Source: Mesorhizobium sp. WSM4904 (lineage in GTDB: Bacteria; Pseudomonadota; Alphaproteobacteria; Rhizobiales; Rhizobiaceae). Taken from it: a stretch of 64,000 nt of DNA. The DNA is taken from positions 3,915,001 to 3,979,000 of the forward strand of contig NZ_CP121354.1 in the NCBI RefSeq assembly GCF_029674545.1, in the 5' to 3' direction. The position numbers and the translations under genes are program-made. Shown in pieces: positions 46,728-55,878 of the stretch (position 1 is the first letter of the stretch; each line of letters begins with the position of its first letter). The notes beneath the pieces were generated by a model. It saw nothing but the letters and a program-made list of their open reading frames with translations. It was not told the origin of the DNA and ran no database searches.

Positions 46728-49700
46728 ATGAGCCTCATTCCTTCCATCGGCCTGCCCAAGGGCCGCGCCGGTCAATTCATCGTCGACGGCGTCGCCGACG
46801 GCTACGAAGCCTTCGCGCTGGTGCGGACGGCGCAGGAGATCGCGCCCGACAAGCCGGTGCTGTTCGTCGCGCGCGACGGCCAGCGGCTGCCGGCGATCAT
46901 CGATGCGCTCGCCTTCGCGGCGCCCGGCCTGCCGGTGCTGGAACTGCCTGCGTGGGATTGCCTACCCTACGACCGTGTCTCGCCGGGCGCCGATGCCGCC
47001 GCGCGGCGGCTCGACGCGCTTTCCGCCCTCATTGCGCTCGCCAAGAAGCCGCATCGCGCCGTGGTTCTCACGACGGCCAACGCGCTGCTGCAACGCATTC
47101 CGCCGGCCGGGCTGATCGAAGCGCAGACATTTCATGCCAAGCCCGGCAACCAGATCGATATGAACGTGCTGATCGCGCGGCTGGAGACTTCCGGTTTCGA
47201 GCGCGTGCCGACCGTGCGCGACGTCGGCGAATTCGCGGTGCGCGGCGGCATCCTCGACCTCTTCGCACCCGGCTGGAGCGAGGCGCTGAGACTGGACTTT
47301 TTCGGCGATACGCTGGAATCGATCCGCGTCTTCGACGTGGCGACCCAGCGCACCACCGGGCAGCGCAAGTCGATGGCGCTGCAGGCGATGAGCGAGGTGG
47401 CGCTGACGCCGGAGACGATCAGCCGCTTCCGCCGCGCCTACATCGAAGCGTTCGGCGCGCCGTCGCGCGACGACGCGCTCTACGCTGCCGTCAGCGAAGG
47501 CCGGCGCTTCGCCGGCATGGAGCACTGGCTGCCGTTCTTCTACGAGCGGCTGGAGACGGTGTTCGACTATCTGCCGGATGCGCCTGTCATCTTCGACCAT
47601 CTGGCGCATGAGGCACTGGCCGAGCGTCACACGCTGATCCTCGATCACTACGAGGCGCGCCGGAAGCAGGCCGACGGCTCGCTGAAGGATGCGGTGCCCT
47701 ATAAGCCGGTGGCGCCGGACCTGCTCTATCTCTCGCCGGAGAATCTCCGCGCTTCGCTCGGGCCGCGCGAAGACATCGACTTCACCGTCTTCGATGCGCC
47801 CGATGTCGGCGGCAAAAAAGTCTTCCACGCCGGTTCACGGCAGGGCCGCAGCTTTGCCGAGGAGCGCGCCGACCCCAACATCAACGTCTTCGACATCGTG
47901 GTGAAGCATATCGCCGATGAACGCGCCGCGCGCCGCCGCGTCATCGTCGCCGGCTGGACCGAAGGCTCGCTCGACCGGCTTGGCCAGATTCTGGCCGAGC
48001 ATCATCTCGGCAATCTGAAGCCGGTCGCGATGCTTGCCGAGGTCGAAAAGCTCGAGCCGGGGCAAGCGGGGCTCGCCGTGCTGCCGCTCGAATCCGGCTT
48101 CGAGACCGACAGTATGGTCATCGTCGCCGAGCAGGACATTCTCGGCGACAGGCTGATCCGGCGTTCGAAGCGCAAGAAGAAGGCCTCCGACTTCATCGCC
48201 GAGGCGTCCTCGCTGTCTTCCGGCGACATTGTCGTCCACGCCGACCACGGCATCGGCCGCTTCGTCGGACTGCGCACCATCGAGGCGGTCGGCGCGCCGC
48301 ATGACTGTCTCGAAATCCACTATGCCGGCGACGACCGGCTGTTCCTGCCGGTGGAAAACATCGAGCTTCTGTCGCGCTACGGTTCGGATTCGGCGGAAGC
48401 GACGCTGGACAAGCTCGGCGGCGGCGCCTGGCAGGCGCGCAAGGCAAGGCTGAAGCGGCGCCTGCTCGACATGGCCGGACAACTGATCCGCATCGCCGCC
48501 GAGCGGCAGATGCGTGCCGCGCCCACGATGATCCCGGCCGAAGGCCTCTATGGCGAGTTCGCCGCGCGCTTCCCCTATGAGGAAACCGACGACCAGCAGA
48601 CGGCGATCGATTCCATCATGGACGACCTCGGCGCCGGCAAGCCGATGGACCGGCTGGTTTGCGGCGACGTCGGCTTCGGCAAGACGGAGGTGGCGCTGCG
48701 TGCCGCTTTCATCGCGGCGATGGAAGGCTTCCAGGTCGCGGTCGTGGTGCCGACGACGCTGCTGTCGCGCCAGCATTTCAAGACCTTCTCGCAGCGCTTT
48801 TCCGGCCTGCCGATCCGCATCGCTCAGGCCTCGCGCCTAGTTGGTGCCAAGGAACTGGCCGAGACCAAGAAGGGGATCGCCGACGGCACGGTCGATATCG
48901 TCGTCGGAACGCATGCGCTGCTCGGCAGCTCGATCTCGTTCAAGAATCTCGGCCTGCTGATCATCGACGAGGAGCAGCATTTCGGCGTCAAGCACAAGGA
49001 ACGGCTGAAGGAGCTGAAGAACGACGTGCACGTGCTGACGCTGTCGGCAACGCCGATCCCGCGCACGCTGCAGCTGGCGCTGACCGGTGTGCGCGAGCTG
49101 TCGCTGATCGCCACGCCGCCGGTCGACCGCATGGCGGTGCGTACCTTCATCTCGCCCTTCGATCCGCTGGTCATCCGCGAGACGCTGCTGCGCGAACGCT
49201 ATCGCGGCGGCCATTCCTTCTATGTCGTGCCGCGTATCAGCGATCTTTCGGAAATCCATGATTTCCTGAATGAATCCGTGCCGGAGCTGAAAGTGGCGGT
49301 CGCCCACGGGCAGATGCCTGCCGGCGAACTCGACGACATCATGAACGCCTTCTACGACGGCCAGTACGACGTGTTGCTGTCGACCACCATCGTCGAATCC
49401 GGCCTCGATATCCCGACCGCCAACACGCTGATCATCCACCGCGCCGACATGTTCGGGCTGGCGCAGCTCTATCAGCTGCGCGGCCGCGTCGGGCGGTCGA
49501 AGGTGCGCGCGTATGCGCTATTCACGCTGCCGGCCAACCGCAAGCTCACCGACACGGCCGAGCGCCGGCTGAAGGTGCTGCAGTCGCTCGACACGCTCGG
49601 CGCCGGCTTCCAGCTCGCCAGCCACGACCTTGACATCAGGGGCGCCGGCAATCTGCTGGGCGAAGAACAGTCCGGCCACATCAAGGAGGTCGGCTTCGAG

Positions 49701-50225
49701 CTCTATCAGCAGATGCTGGAAGAGGCGGTGGCCGAGGTGAAGGATTCCGGAGAGGTGCAGGACGGCGGCTGGTCGCCGCAGATCGCGGTCGGCACCGCGG
49801 TGATGATCCCGGAGAGCTACGTGCCGGACCTGCAGCTCAGGATGGCGCTCTACCGCCGCCTCGGCGACCTCGAAACCACCGAGGAGATCGATGGTTTCGG
49901 CGCCGAGCTGATCGACCGGTTCGGGCCGCTGCCGGAGGAAGTCACGCATCTCCTGAAGATCGTCTTCATCAAGGCGCTTTGCCGCAAGGCCAATGTCGAG
50001 AAGCTCGATGCCGGCCCCAAGGGTGTCGTCATCCATTTCCGCAAGCGCGAGTTTCCCAATCCCGTCGGGCTGGTCAAGTTCATCGGCGAGCAGGGCTCTC
50101 TGGCCAAGATCAGGGCTGACCACAGCGTGGTCTTCATCCGCGACTGGCCGAATGCCGAGAAGCGCCTGGCGGGCTCGGCCGTGGTGATGACGCAACTGGC
50201 GCGGCTGGCCGACAAAGCCGCCTAA
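46728..50225 (+). CDS. mfd: Transcription-repair coupling factor
   Basis: A 1165-residue translocase that removes RNA polymerase stalled at DNA lesions and recruits UvrA. A UvrB-like N-terminal region (LELPAWDCLPYDRVSPG), an RNA polymerase interaction domain (GDIVVHADHGIGRFVGLRTIE) and RecG-like motor domains are present. Walker A is VCGDVGFGKTEVALRAAF, DEEQHFGVKHKE is the DExQ box, and QLRGRVGRSKVRAYALF is motif VI. The C-terminal TRCF domain includes IPESYVPDLQLRMALYRRL. It is cotranscribed with sdhE. Confidence 0.97.
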   Translation: MSLIPSIGLPKGRAGQFIVDGVADGYEAFALVRTAQEIAPDKPVLFVARDGQRLPAIIDALAFAAPGLPVLELPAWDCLPYDRVSPGADAAARRLDALSALIALAKKPHRAVVLTTANALLQRIPPAGLIEAQTFHAKPGNQIDMNVLIARLETSGFERVPTVRDVGEFAVRGGILDLFAPGWSEALRLDFFGDTLESIRVFDVATQRTTGQRKSMALQAMSEVALTPETISRFRRAYIEAFGAPSRDDALYAAVSEGRRFAGMEHWLPFFYERLETVFDYLPDAPVIFDHLAHEALAERHTLILDHYEARRKQADGSLKDAVPYKPVAPDLLYLSPENLRASLGPREDIDFTVFDAPDVGGKKVFHAGSRQGRSFAEERADPNINVFDIVVKHIADERAARRRVIVAGWTEGSLDRLGQILAEHHLGNLKPVAMLAEVEKLEPGQAGLAVLPLESGFETDSMVIVAEQDILGDRLIRRSKRKKKASDFIAEASSLSSGDIVVHADHGIGRFVGLRTIEAVGAPHDCLEIHYAGDDRLFLPVENIELLSRYGSDSAEATLDKLGGGAWQARKARLKRRLLDMAGQLIRIAAERQMRAAPTMIPAEGLYGEFAARFPYEETDDQQTAIDSIMDDLGAGKPMDRLVCGDVGFGKTEVALRAAFIAAMEGFQVAVVVPTTLLSRQHFKTFSQRFSGLPIRIAQASRLVGAKELAETKKGIADGTVDIVVGTHALLGSSISFKNLGLLIIDEEQHFGVKHKERLKELKNDVHVLTLSATPIPRTLQLALTGVRELSLIATPPVDRMAVRTFISPFDPLVIRETLLRERYRGGHSFYVVPRISDLSEIHDFLNESVPELKVAVAHGQMPAGELDDIMNAFYDGQYDVLLSTTIVESGLDIPTANTLIIHRADMFGLAQLYQLRGRVGRSKVRAYALFTLPANRKLTDTAERRLKVLQSLDTLGAGFQLASHDLDIRGAGNLLGEEQSGHIKEVGFELYQQMLEEAVAEVKDSGEVQDGGWSPQIAVGTAVMIPESYVPDLQLRMALYRRLGDLETTEEIDGFGAELIDRFGPLPEEVTHLLKIVFIKALCRKANVEKLDAGPKGVVIHFRKREFPNPVGLVKFIGEQGSLAKIRADHSVVFIRDWPNAEKRLAGSAVVMTQLARLADKAA

Positions 50226-50368
50226 CGGCTTCAACACGACGCTCCGGTGGCCCAAGTCATTCGCCACCACTGAAAAACCCGGCTAGAATAGGCAATCGGC
50301 TTCGTGTAAGGAGCCGCCACCTCATACCGGGGCTGAAATGGCGAGCGAGGGCGTTCGCCGGTTTGTTT

Positions 50369-50439
50369 GACGCAATTCCGGAGGGCGGGCTACGGCGAAG
50401 TCGCCGAGCCTAACCGCTTCGCATTTCCGGGAATTGCTC
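50369..50439 (-). repeat. GCAATTCC-type inverted repeat, copy 2 (with insert)
   Basis: On the minus strand: GAGCAATTCCCGGAAATGCG, AAGCGGTT, then an extra self-complementary piece (CGGCGACTTCGCCG), then CCGGAATTGCGTC. The ends match copies at 31329 and 57515. It lies just before the DAHP synthase start. Confidence 0.6.
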
Positions 50440-50462
50440 TGAAAGGGCGTTTGGGTGCAGCG

Positions 50463-51836
50463 ATGACGAAATGGTCGCCGAATTCGTGGAGAGCAAAGCC
50501 GATCAAGCAGGTCCCGGCCTATCCGGACCTTGCGGCACTGCAGGCCACGGAGGCCCGGCTCGCCACCTACCCGCCGCTGGTCTTTGCCGGCGAGGCGCGC
50601 AAGCTGAAGAAGCAGCTGGCTGCGGTCGCCGCCGGCGAAGCGTTCCTGCTCCAGGGCGGCGACTGCGCCGAGAGCTTTGCCGAGCACGGCGCGGACAACA
50701 TTCGCGACTTCTTCCGCGTCTTCCTGCAGATGTCGGTGGTGCTTACCTTCGCCGGCGCGCAGCCGGTGGTGAAGGTCGGCCGCGTCGCCGGCCAGTTCGC
50801 CAAGCCGCGCTCTTCCGACAGCGAGACCAAGGGCGGCGTGACGCTGCCGAGCTACCGCGGCGACATCATCAACGGCATCGAATTCGACGCCTCCTCGCGC
50901 ATCCCGGATCCGGCACGGCAGGAGATGGCGTACCGGCAGTCGGCAGCGACCCTCAATCTGCTGCGCGCCTTCGCGCAGGGCGGCTATGCCAGCCTGGAGA
51001 ACGTGCATCGCTGGATGCTGGGCTTCGTCGCCGACAGCCCGCAGGGCGAGAAATACGAGTCGCTCGCCAACCGCATAACCGAGACGATGGATTTCATGCG
51101 CGCGGTGGGCATTACCTCCGAGACGAATTTCGCGCTGCGCGAGACCGATTTCTACACCAGCCACGAGGCGCTGCTGCTCGGCTACGAGGAGGCGCTGACG
51201 CGCGTCGACTCGACCTCCGGCGACTGGTACGCGACCTCCGGCCACATGATCTGGGTCGGCGATCGCACTCGCCAGCCCGACCATGCGCACGTCGAATATT
51301 GCCGCGGCATCAAGAACCCGCTCGGCCTGAAATGCGGTCCGTCGCTGACGCCGGACGGCCTGCTCGAACTGATCGACCTGCTCAATCCCGAGAACGAGCC
51401 CGGCCGGCTGACGCTGATCGCGCGCTTCGGGTCCGACAAGGTCGCCGAGCATCTCCCGAAGCTGGTGCGGGCGGTGAAGAAGGAAGGCCGCAACGTGGTA
51501 TGGTCGTCCGACCCGATGCACGGCAACACGATCGAAGCGGCCGGCTACAAGACGCGGCCGTTCGACCGCATCCTGAAGGAGGTGCAGACCTTCTTCGAGG
51601 TGCATCGCGCCGAGGGCACGCACCCCGGCGGCATCCATGTCGAGATGACCGGCAAGAACGTGACCGAATGCACGGGCGGCGCCCGCGCCATCACCGCGGA
51701 AGACCTGCAGGACCGCTACCACACGCATTGCGATCCGCGGCTCAACGCCGACCAGGCGATCGAACTGGCCTTCCTGGTCTCGGATCTACTCAAGAAAAGC
51801 CATCCAGTCCAACACAAGCAGGCCGCCAACGCCTGA
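50463..51836 (+). CDS. aroG: Class II 3-deoxy-7-phosphoheptulonate (DAHP) synthase
   Basis: A 457-residue enzyme for the first step of aromatic amino-acid synthesis (erythrose-4-phosphate plus phosphoenolpyruvate). It is the plant-like class II type: [68 protein letters not shown] and [26 protein letters not shown] are all family motifs with metal- and substrate-binding Cys, His, Arg and Lys. The ATG at 50463 is the first codon with domain similarity after it. The gene is alone, with a strong terminator. The symbol is used in different ways for class II enzymes. Confidence 0.95.
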   Translation: MTKWSPNSWRAKPIKQVPAYPDLAALQATEARLATYPPLVFAGEARKLKKQLAAVAAGEAFLLQGGDCAESFAEHGADNIRDFFRVFLQMSVVLTFAGAQPVVKVGRVAGQFAKPRSSDSETKGGVTLPSYRGDIINGIEFDASSRIPDPARQEMAYRQSAATLNLLRAFAQGGYASLENVHRWMLGFVADSPQGEKYESLANRITETMDFMRAVGITSETNFALRETDFYTSHEALLLGYEEALTRVDSTSGDWYATSGHMIWVGDRTRQPDHAHVEYCRGIKNPLGLKCGPSLTPDGLLELIDLLNPENEPGRLTLIARFGSDKVAEHLPKLVRAVKKEGRNVVWSSDPMHGNTIEAAGYKTRPFDRILKEVQTFFEVHRAEGTHPGGIHVEMTGKNVTECTGGARAITAEDLQDRYHTHCDPRLNADQAIELAFLVSDLLKKSHPVQHKQAANA

Positions 51837-51860
51837 AAGGTTTGCCGGCAATCGGACCAG

Positions 51861-51894
51861 GCGCCGGAGAGATCCGGCGCTCGTTTCGTTTTAG
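51861..51894 (+). terminator. Intrinsic terminator of the DAHP synthase gene
   Basis: GCGCCGGA and TCCGGCGC arms with a GAGA loop, 24 bases after the stop, followed by the T-rich TCGTTTCGTTTTAG. Confidence 0.85.
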
Positions 51895-52026
51895 GGCTCG
51901 GTCGCGAGGCGCCATCCGCCAAACCTTACGAAAATTTATAGTTCCACGACCATCGCGAGACCAAGATTGAGGTGGAGGTGTCGCCGCCGCGGCCGAGAAA
52001 GCCGCGCACACGGCACAGGTTCCACC

Positions 52027-52731
52027 ATGCGGCACGAGCATGCCATCATCCATCACCGCGCGATCGACTTCTGGTCGGCGCGGGCGGCGGTGCTTGTCGT
52101 CATCTGCCTGCAGCTTCTCGTCATCAACGATCTGTCTTTCGGACCGCGCTGGCTCGCGCCCGCGATCGAGGCGGCGCTGCTCGTGCCTTTGTCGATTGCA
52201 ACGGCCTGGACGCAAATGGCGACGCACAAGGCCGTCGACCACGAGCATTGGTACGCGATCGGGCGGTTCCGCGTCTTCATCCGCCGCACCGCCTTGGTCA
52301 TGACCGGCGTCATCAGCATCATGAATTGCGGCTCGCTGGTCTTTCTGGTCCAGAAGCTGCTCGAAGGCCATGCCGGCGCCGGCACGACGCTGCTGGTCGA
52401 TGCGCTCAACATCTGGGTCACCAACGTCATCGTCTTCGCGCTGTGGTTCTGGAGCACGGATCGAGGCGGCCCGCCGACCTGCGGCCTGGTCAAGCGCGCG
52501 CATGCCGATTTCCTGTTCCCGCAGATGACGCTGCCCGATCGCGAAACCCGCGACTGGCTGCCCGGCTTTGTCGATTACGCCTTCCTGGCGTTCACCAACG
52601 CGACGGCGTTCTCGCCGACCGACACCTTGCCGCTCAGCCAGCGCGCCAAGCTGTTGATGATGGCCGAAGCGATGATCTCGCTGCTGACGATCGCGCTGGT
52701 GGCCGCGCGCGCCGTGAACATCTTGGCATGA
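52027..52731 (+). CDS. Hypothetical membrane protein
   Basis: A 234-residue protein with about five membrane helices (AAVLVVICLQLLVINDL, APAIEAALLVPLSIATAW, ALVMTGVISIMNCGSLVFLV, ALNIWVTNVIVFALWFW, and a final LTIALVAARAVNILA). The segment DYAFLAFTNATAFSPTDTLPLSQRAK before the last helix resembles the DUF1345 signature of the gene at 3462, so the two may be distant relatives. The function is not known. The ATG at 52027 gives a His-rich start. A partial RIME-like repeat follows. Confidence 0.75.
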   Translation: MRHEHAIIHHRAIDFWSARAAVLVVICLQLLVINDLSFGPRWLAPAIEAALLVPLSIATAWTQMATHKAVDHEHWYAIGRFRVFIRRTALVMTGVISIMNCGSLVFLVQKLLEGHAGAGTTLLVDALNIWVTNVIVFALWFWSTDRGGPPTCGLVKRAHADFLFPQMTLPDRETRDWLPGFVDYAFLAFTNATAFSPTDTLPLSQRAKLLMMAEAMISLLTIALVAARAVNILA

Positions 52732-52732
52732 G

Positions 52733-52798
52733 CCTTAAAGTCTTTGCTCCTATGCATGTCGTTTTCGCAAAACCGCTGCACACTTTTGCGCGACATGC
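52733..52798. repeat. RIME-like repeat, partial copy
   Basis: Only the second palindrome is complete (52754-52798: GCATGTCGTTTTCGCAAAA with CTTTTGCGCGACATGC). The first hairpin is reduced to CCTTAAAGTCTTTGCTCC. It ends two bases before the RES toxin stop codon. Confidence 0.7.
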
Positions 52799-52799
52799 C

Positions 52800-53567
52800 T
52801 TAACGCCCGCGCTCCCAGCGCATGTTCGCCAGCCTGGGATCGGCAAAGGCCGTCCTTGAGAATTCGAGCCGCTTGTCCGGGAATTCGCAGATCGCCTGGA
52901 CGCCGCGCGAGCCGATGCGGATGCGCCAGGTGTGAGGTTCCAGCGGCTTGGCCTTGGCAAAGCCCCTGCACGTCAGAAGCGCGATGTTGGCGCCCTTCGG
53001 GTCGCGCGCCGAGCGGTAGCGGATCGCCTGCATCTCGGCCTCGCGCGCGACATCGGCGATGGCCTGGCAGGCGGCATAGTCGGTCGGATGCGTCCATGCC
53101 TTCTCGTCGCGGTCGAGCGGCGGCCTGGTGAGGTCGATGGCCTTCTCGCATTTGATCGAAGCGGCAAAGGCTGTGTATTCGGCGGCGTCGTTCGGCCATT
53201 GCGTCTGCGGCGATTCGGCGAAGAACAGCAGGCGATAGAAGGCCATCTCCGCCACCGCCGTCAGCACCGTCTCGGCGGCATAGTAGACGCCCTTGGTCTT
53301 GCCGGCGCGGCGGAAGCGCGAGCCGTACGGATAGACCGAGCCGTAACGGAAGGGCGTCGCCAGAAGATAGTGGAGATGGCGGCATTCGAGCGGGATCTGC
53401 GGCTTGGTCTCCTCGATCAGGTCCTCCAGCAGGCCCTGCTCGTCGAGCGTGTCGATGAGCTTCAGGGTCGAGACGCGGTGCTGCGCCTCGACCATCCGCC
53501 AATACTTGCCTTCGAGCCTGACGGCCTCAGACGAGAGCGCGTCGGGAGTCCAGGTAGGCGATGACAT
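52800..53567 (-). CDS. RES-domain toxin
   Basis: A 255-residue protein with a RES domain: EGKYWRMVEAQHRVST with a conserved Arg, RFRRAGKTKGVYYAAETVLTAVAEM, then FAASIKCEKAIDLTRPP and WTHPTDYAACQAIADVAREA. Characterised RES toxins (ParT, MbcT, Res) degrade or use NAD, halting growth. The paired Xre-type antitoxin gene is directly upstream, and the ATG at 53567 overlaps it by 41 bases, the usual coupling in such operons. The protein is longer than typical single-domain RES toxins by roughly 80-100 residues. All the recognisable motif blocks are in place, so it is probably active. Confidence 0.87.
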   Translation of the reverse strand: MSSPTWTPDALSSEAVRLEGKYWRMVEAQHRVSTLKLIDTLDEQGLLEDLIEETKPQIPLECRHLHYLLATPFRYGSVYPYGSRFRRAGKTKGVYYAAETVLTAVAEMAFYRLLFFAESPQTQWPNDAAEYTAFAASIKCEKAIDLTRPPLDRDEKAWTHPTDYAACQAIADVAREAEMQAIRYRSARDPKGANIALLTCRGFAKAKPLEPHTWRIRIGSRGVQAICEFPDKRLEFSRTAFADPRLANMRWERGR

Positions 53568-53904
53568 CGACAAGTCCGGCAATGGTCAGGATTTTTTCGA
53601 GCGGCGTGCCGTCGAGCGCCGTGTTCGGGTTCTTCAGCCATACCCGGGCGACGGTCTCGTCGCCGCCGACGATGGCGTCGAGCGAACGGAACAGCCGGAC
53701 GAACAGCACCGCAAGCTCGAACGGCTTGGTGCCGCGCTCGAGCAGGAATTCCTGCTTGCGCATGCGCGAGACGGTCGCTTCCGAGACGCCGATGACCAGC
53801 GCCAGCGTTCTCGCGGTGATGTCGAGCAGGTCGGCCGCGCGCAGCGTGGCCTTGGTGATGACGGCATTTTCCGCCGCCGTCGCGGCGGCGACTGGACGTT
53901 GCAT
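53527..53904 (-). CDS. Xre/MbcA/ParS-type antitoxin (DUF2384)
   Basis: A 125-residue antitoxin. The first 60 residues contain a helix-turn-helix (LLDITARTLALVIGVSEATVSRMRKQ). The C-terminal toxin-binding domain reads LAVLFVRLFRSLDAIVGGDETVARVWLKNPNTALDGTPLEKIL, including the WLKNPNTALDG motif of DUF2384. It should bind the RES toxin active site and repress its own operon. The candidate operator TGTGGA-N8-TCCACA lies 20-40 bases upstream. Confidence 0.9.
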   Translation of the reverse strand: MQRPVAAATAAENAVITKATLRAADLLDITARTLALVIGVSEATVSRMRKQEFLLERGTKPFELAVLFVRLFRSLDAIVGGDETVARVWLKNPNTALDGTPLEKILTIAGLVDVIAYLDSRRALV

Positions 53905-53915
53905 TTAGCGCACCC

Positions 53916-53955
53916 ATTCATTTCTGTGGAAAATATAGTCCACAAAAATTCATTT
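53916..53955 (-). promoter_or_regulatory. Operator candidate of the RES/Xre operon
   Basis: An inverted repeat TGTGGA-AAATATAG-TCCACA (53925-53944) is flanked by two direct ATTCATTT copies (53916-53923 and 53948-53955). The region is AT-rich in a GC-rich neighbourhood and lies just upstream of the antitoxin start, as expected for a self-repressed promoter. Confidence 0.65.
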
Positions 53956-53990
53956 GGAAAGGGATTGGGTCGAATGCGTGCGCCGAAATA

Positions 53991-55061
53991 TCAGTCTTTC
54001 TTGTAGAGCAGCCAGCCCTTGCCGGCGCGACCGGCCATGGTGGAATGCCTGGTCACGCGGTTGCGGCCGCTGACCTTGGAGCGATAAAGCGCGCGGTCGG
54101 CCTTGGTGTAGAGGTCTTCCGGGCTGTCGGCCTCGGAAGCCATGCAGATGCCCATGGAAACCGTCACCGTGCCGTAGTTCATGCCGGTCTGGCTGCTGGT
54201 GAAGGGCGTCTGTTCGATCAGCACGCGGATGCGCTCGGCAATCTGGTAAGTGGCGTCCTCGCTGGCACCTTCGACGATGAGCGCAAACTCCTCGCCGCCG
54301 GTACGGGCCACGAACATGTCGGCGCGAATGCTGCTTTGAAAGATCTCGGCGACGATCTGGATGATCTTGTCGCCGACCGGGTGACCGTAGCGGTCGTTGA
54401 TGTCCTTGAAGCGATCGATATCGGCAAGGATCAGCGCGTTGAACAGGATGCCGCGGTTGCTGTTGTAGATGCGCGTGATTTCTTTGTCGAAGGCGCGGCG
54501 ATTCCAGATCTGCGTCAGCGGATCGGTATCGGCGAGCCGCTTGTATTCCTCGAGCTTCGATTTGACGCTCTCGAGCTCGGCGGTCTTTTCGCTGAGCGTG
54601 CTGGAGATCTGGCGGTTGTGATCAAGCGTCGAACTGGTGGCGGCCGACATGGCGCCGGCGATCTTCTGCAGCAGCTCCTGCGAAAGCAGGCTGCGATTGC
54701 TGAGGCCGCTCGACGTCTCGTCGAGGATGCGGCCGTACTTCTCGATGTGCGAGCGCTCGCTGCGCAACAGCGCGGCGATGTCCTCGAGCTCCTTGGCGAC
54801 CATCTCGCGGGCGTGCTCGACGATGGCGGGCCCGTGGTGCTGCGGGAAGAAGGTGCGCCCGATGCCGTCGAGCTCCTCCTGCGTCGGCCGGTTGCTCAAC
54901 GAGACGACGGCGAGGCTGAGCTCGTGGTTGCTGCCGCTCAGCGCCTCGTAGAAGATTTCATAGTTGCGCGGCAGGCCGAGCACGCCGAGCTGGCGCATGG
55001 TCGCCACAACGGTGCTGGCGATGTCGCCATTTCGGTCGGTCGGGACGGCTGCCGGTTGCAT
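53991..55061 (-). CDS. Diguanylate cyclase (GGDEF protein)
   Basis: A 356-residue cytoplasmic protein. The N-terminal half is helical with no named domain (MRQLGVLGLPRNYEIFYEALSGSNHELS, then a coiled-coil stretch NRQISSTLSEKTAELESVKSKLEEYKRL). The GGDEF domain starts at ADTDPLTQIWNRRAFDKE, with the active site RTGGEEF at about 255-259, so it should make c-di-GMP. The I-site position reads R-A-D-M instead of RxxD, so product inhibition may be lost. A near-consensus CtrA site (CTAA-N7-TTAA) lies at 55202-55216, about 140 bases upstream. Confidence 0.92.
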   Translation of the reverse strand: MQPAAVPTDRNGDIASTVVATMRQLGVLGLPRNYEIFYEALSGSNHELSLAVVSLSNRPTQEELDGIGRTFFPQHHGPAIVEHAREMVAKELEDIAALLRSERSHIEKYGRILDETSSGLSNRSLLSQELLQKIAGAMSAATSSTLDHNRQISSTLSEKTAELESVKSKLEEYKRLADTDPLTQIWNRRAFDKEITRIYNSNRGILFNALILADIDRFKDINDRYGHPVGDKIIQIVAEIFQSSIRADMFVARTGGEEFALIVEGASEDATYQIAERIRVLIEQTPFTSSQTGMNYGTVTVSMGICMASEADSPEDLYTKADRALYRSKVSGRNRVTRHSTMAGRAGKGWLLYKKD

Positions 55062-55380
55062 AGTCTTTCACTACCCTTCAGTGCGACCGGAGACCTGCCA
55101 CCGCCGGGAGTCGCCTACGCGGGGATTTGAATGAGAATTGCGAATGCGACGGTGCGTCCCCAACGCGACCTTCGCTTGCAGGAATCATAGATGCAGTTGC
55201 GCTAAAGTTTCCTTAATGGCCTGCATTTCCTCATTGTCTCTGCTACCACAGGCTGCAATTCGCTGCGGGCGTGGCTTTTGAAAGGCGCCTTTTCGGTGTC
55301 GCATTTGCCTGCGCCCGGCAGCCGCAAAACTGGAATCTTGTCTGGCACGATCGAGGCGAACGACGTCGAAGGAGGCCGGG
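55062..55380. other. Intergenic region between the diguanylate cyclase and a GFA-like gene
   Basis: About 319 bases without a gene. It holds the CTAA-AGTTTCC-TTAA motif at 55202-55216, one mismatch from the CtrA site TTAA-N7-TTAA. The promoters of both divergent genes must lie here. Confidence 0.45.
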
Positions 55381-55800
55381 ATGGACGAAAATCACAGTGG
55401 ATCATGCCTGTGCGGGGCGGTGCGCTTCAGGACGAGGGGCCCGTTGCGCGGAGTGGTCTATTGCCATTGCTCGCAATGTCGCAAGCAAACCGGCCATTTC
55501 GTTGCCGCGACGTCCTCGAGAGACGCCGACATCGACATAGAGGGGGCCGACACGCTCGCCTGGTACGGCGCTTCGGACGTTGCGAAACGCGGCTTCTGCC
55601 GCAGCTGTGGCTCCGTGCTGTTCTGGAAGCATAACGAACTGGACACCATCTCGATCATGGCCGGCTCGTTCGACAAGCCGACCGGCCTTTCGGCCGAAAG
55701 CCACATCTTCGTCGGCGACAAGGGAGATTACTACGCGATCGACGACGGACTGCCGCAATTCGAGAAGTCGACACCGTCGATCAAGGTCGCGGACGAATGA
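55381..55800 (+). CDS. GFA/DUF636 zinc protein
   Basis: A 139-residue member of the glutathione-dependent formaldehyde-activating enzyme superfamily. Zinc ligands are seen in GSCLCGAVRF, VYCHCSQCRKQTGHF and KRGFCRSCGSVLFW. It is much shorter than true Gfa, and members like this have no proven formaldehyde activity. The start ATG at 55381 has GGAGG close upstream. It stands alone between genes of unrelated function. Confidence 0.88.
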   Translation: MDENHSGSCLCGAVRFRTRGPLRGVVYCHCSQCRKQTGHFVAATSSRDADIDIEGADTLAWYGASDVAKRGFCRSCGSVLFWKHNELDTISIMAGSFDKPTGLSAESHIFVGDKGDYYAIDDGLPQFEKSTPSIKVADE

Positions 55801-55878
55801 CTTTTGGAGTGACTGCCTTATTCCCTTGATCCGGCCGTTGCGATAATCCCCTGACGGTGATTCGAAACGGGGCTGGGC

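Noticed and set aside
55381-55800. Second formaldehyde-activating enzyme
   Set aside because: It shares the zinc fold with gfa but is much shorter and lacks the Gfa-specific segments, so I name it only as a GFA-superfamily protein.
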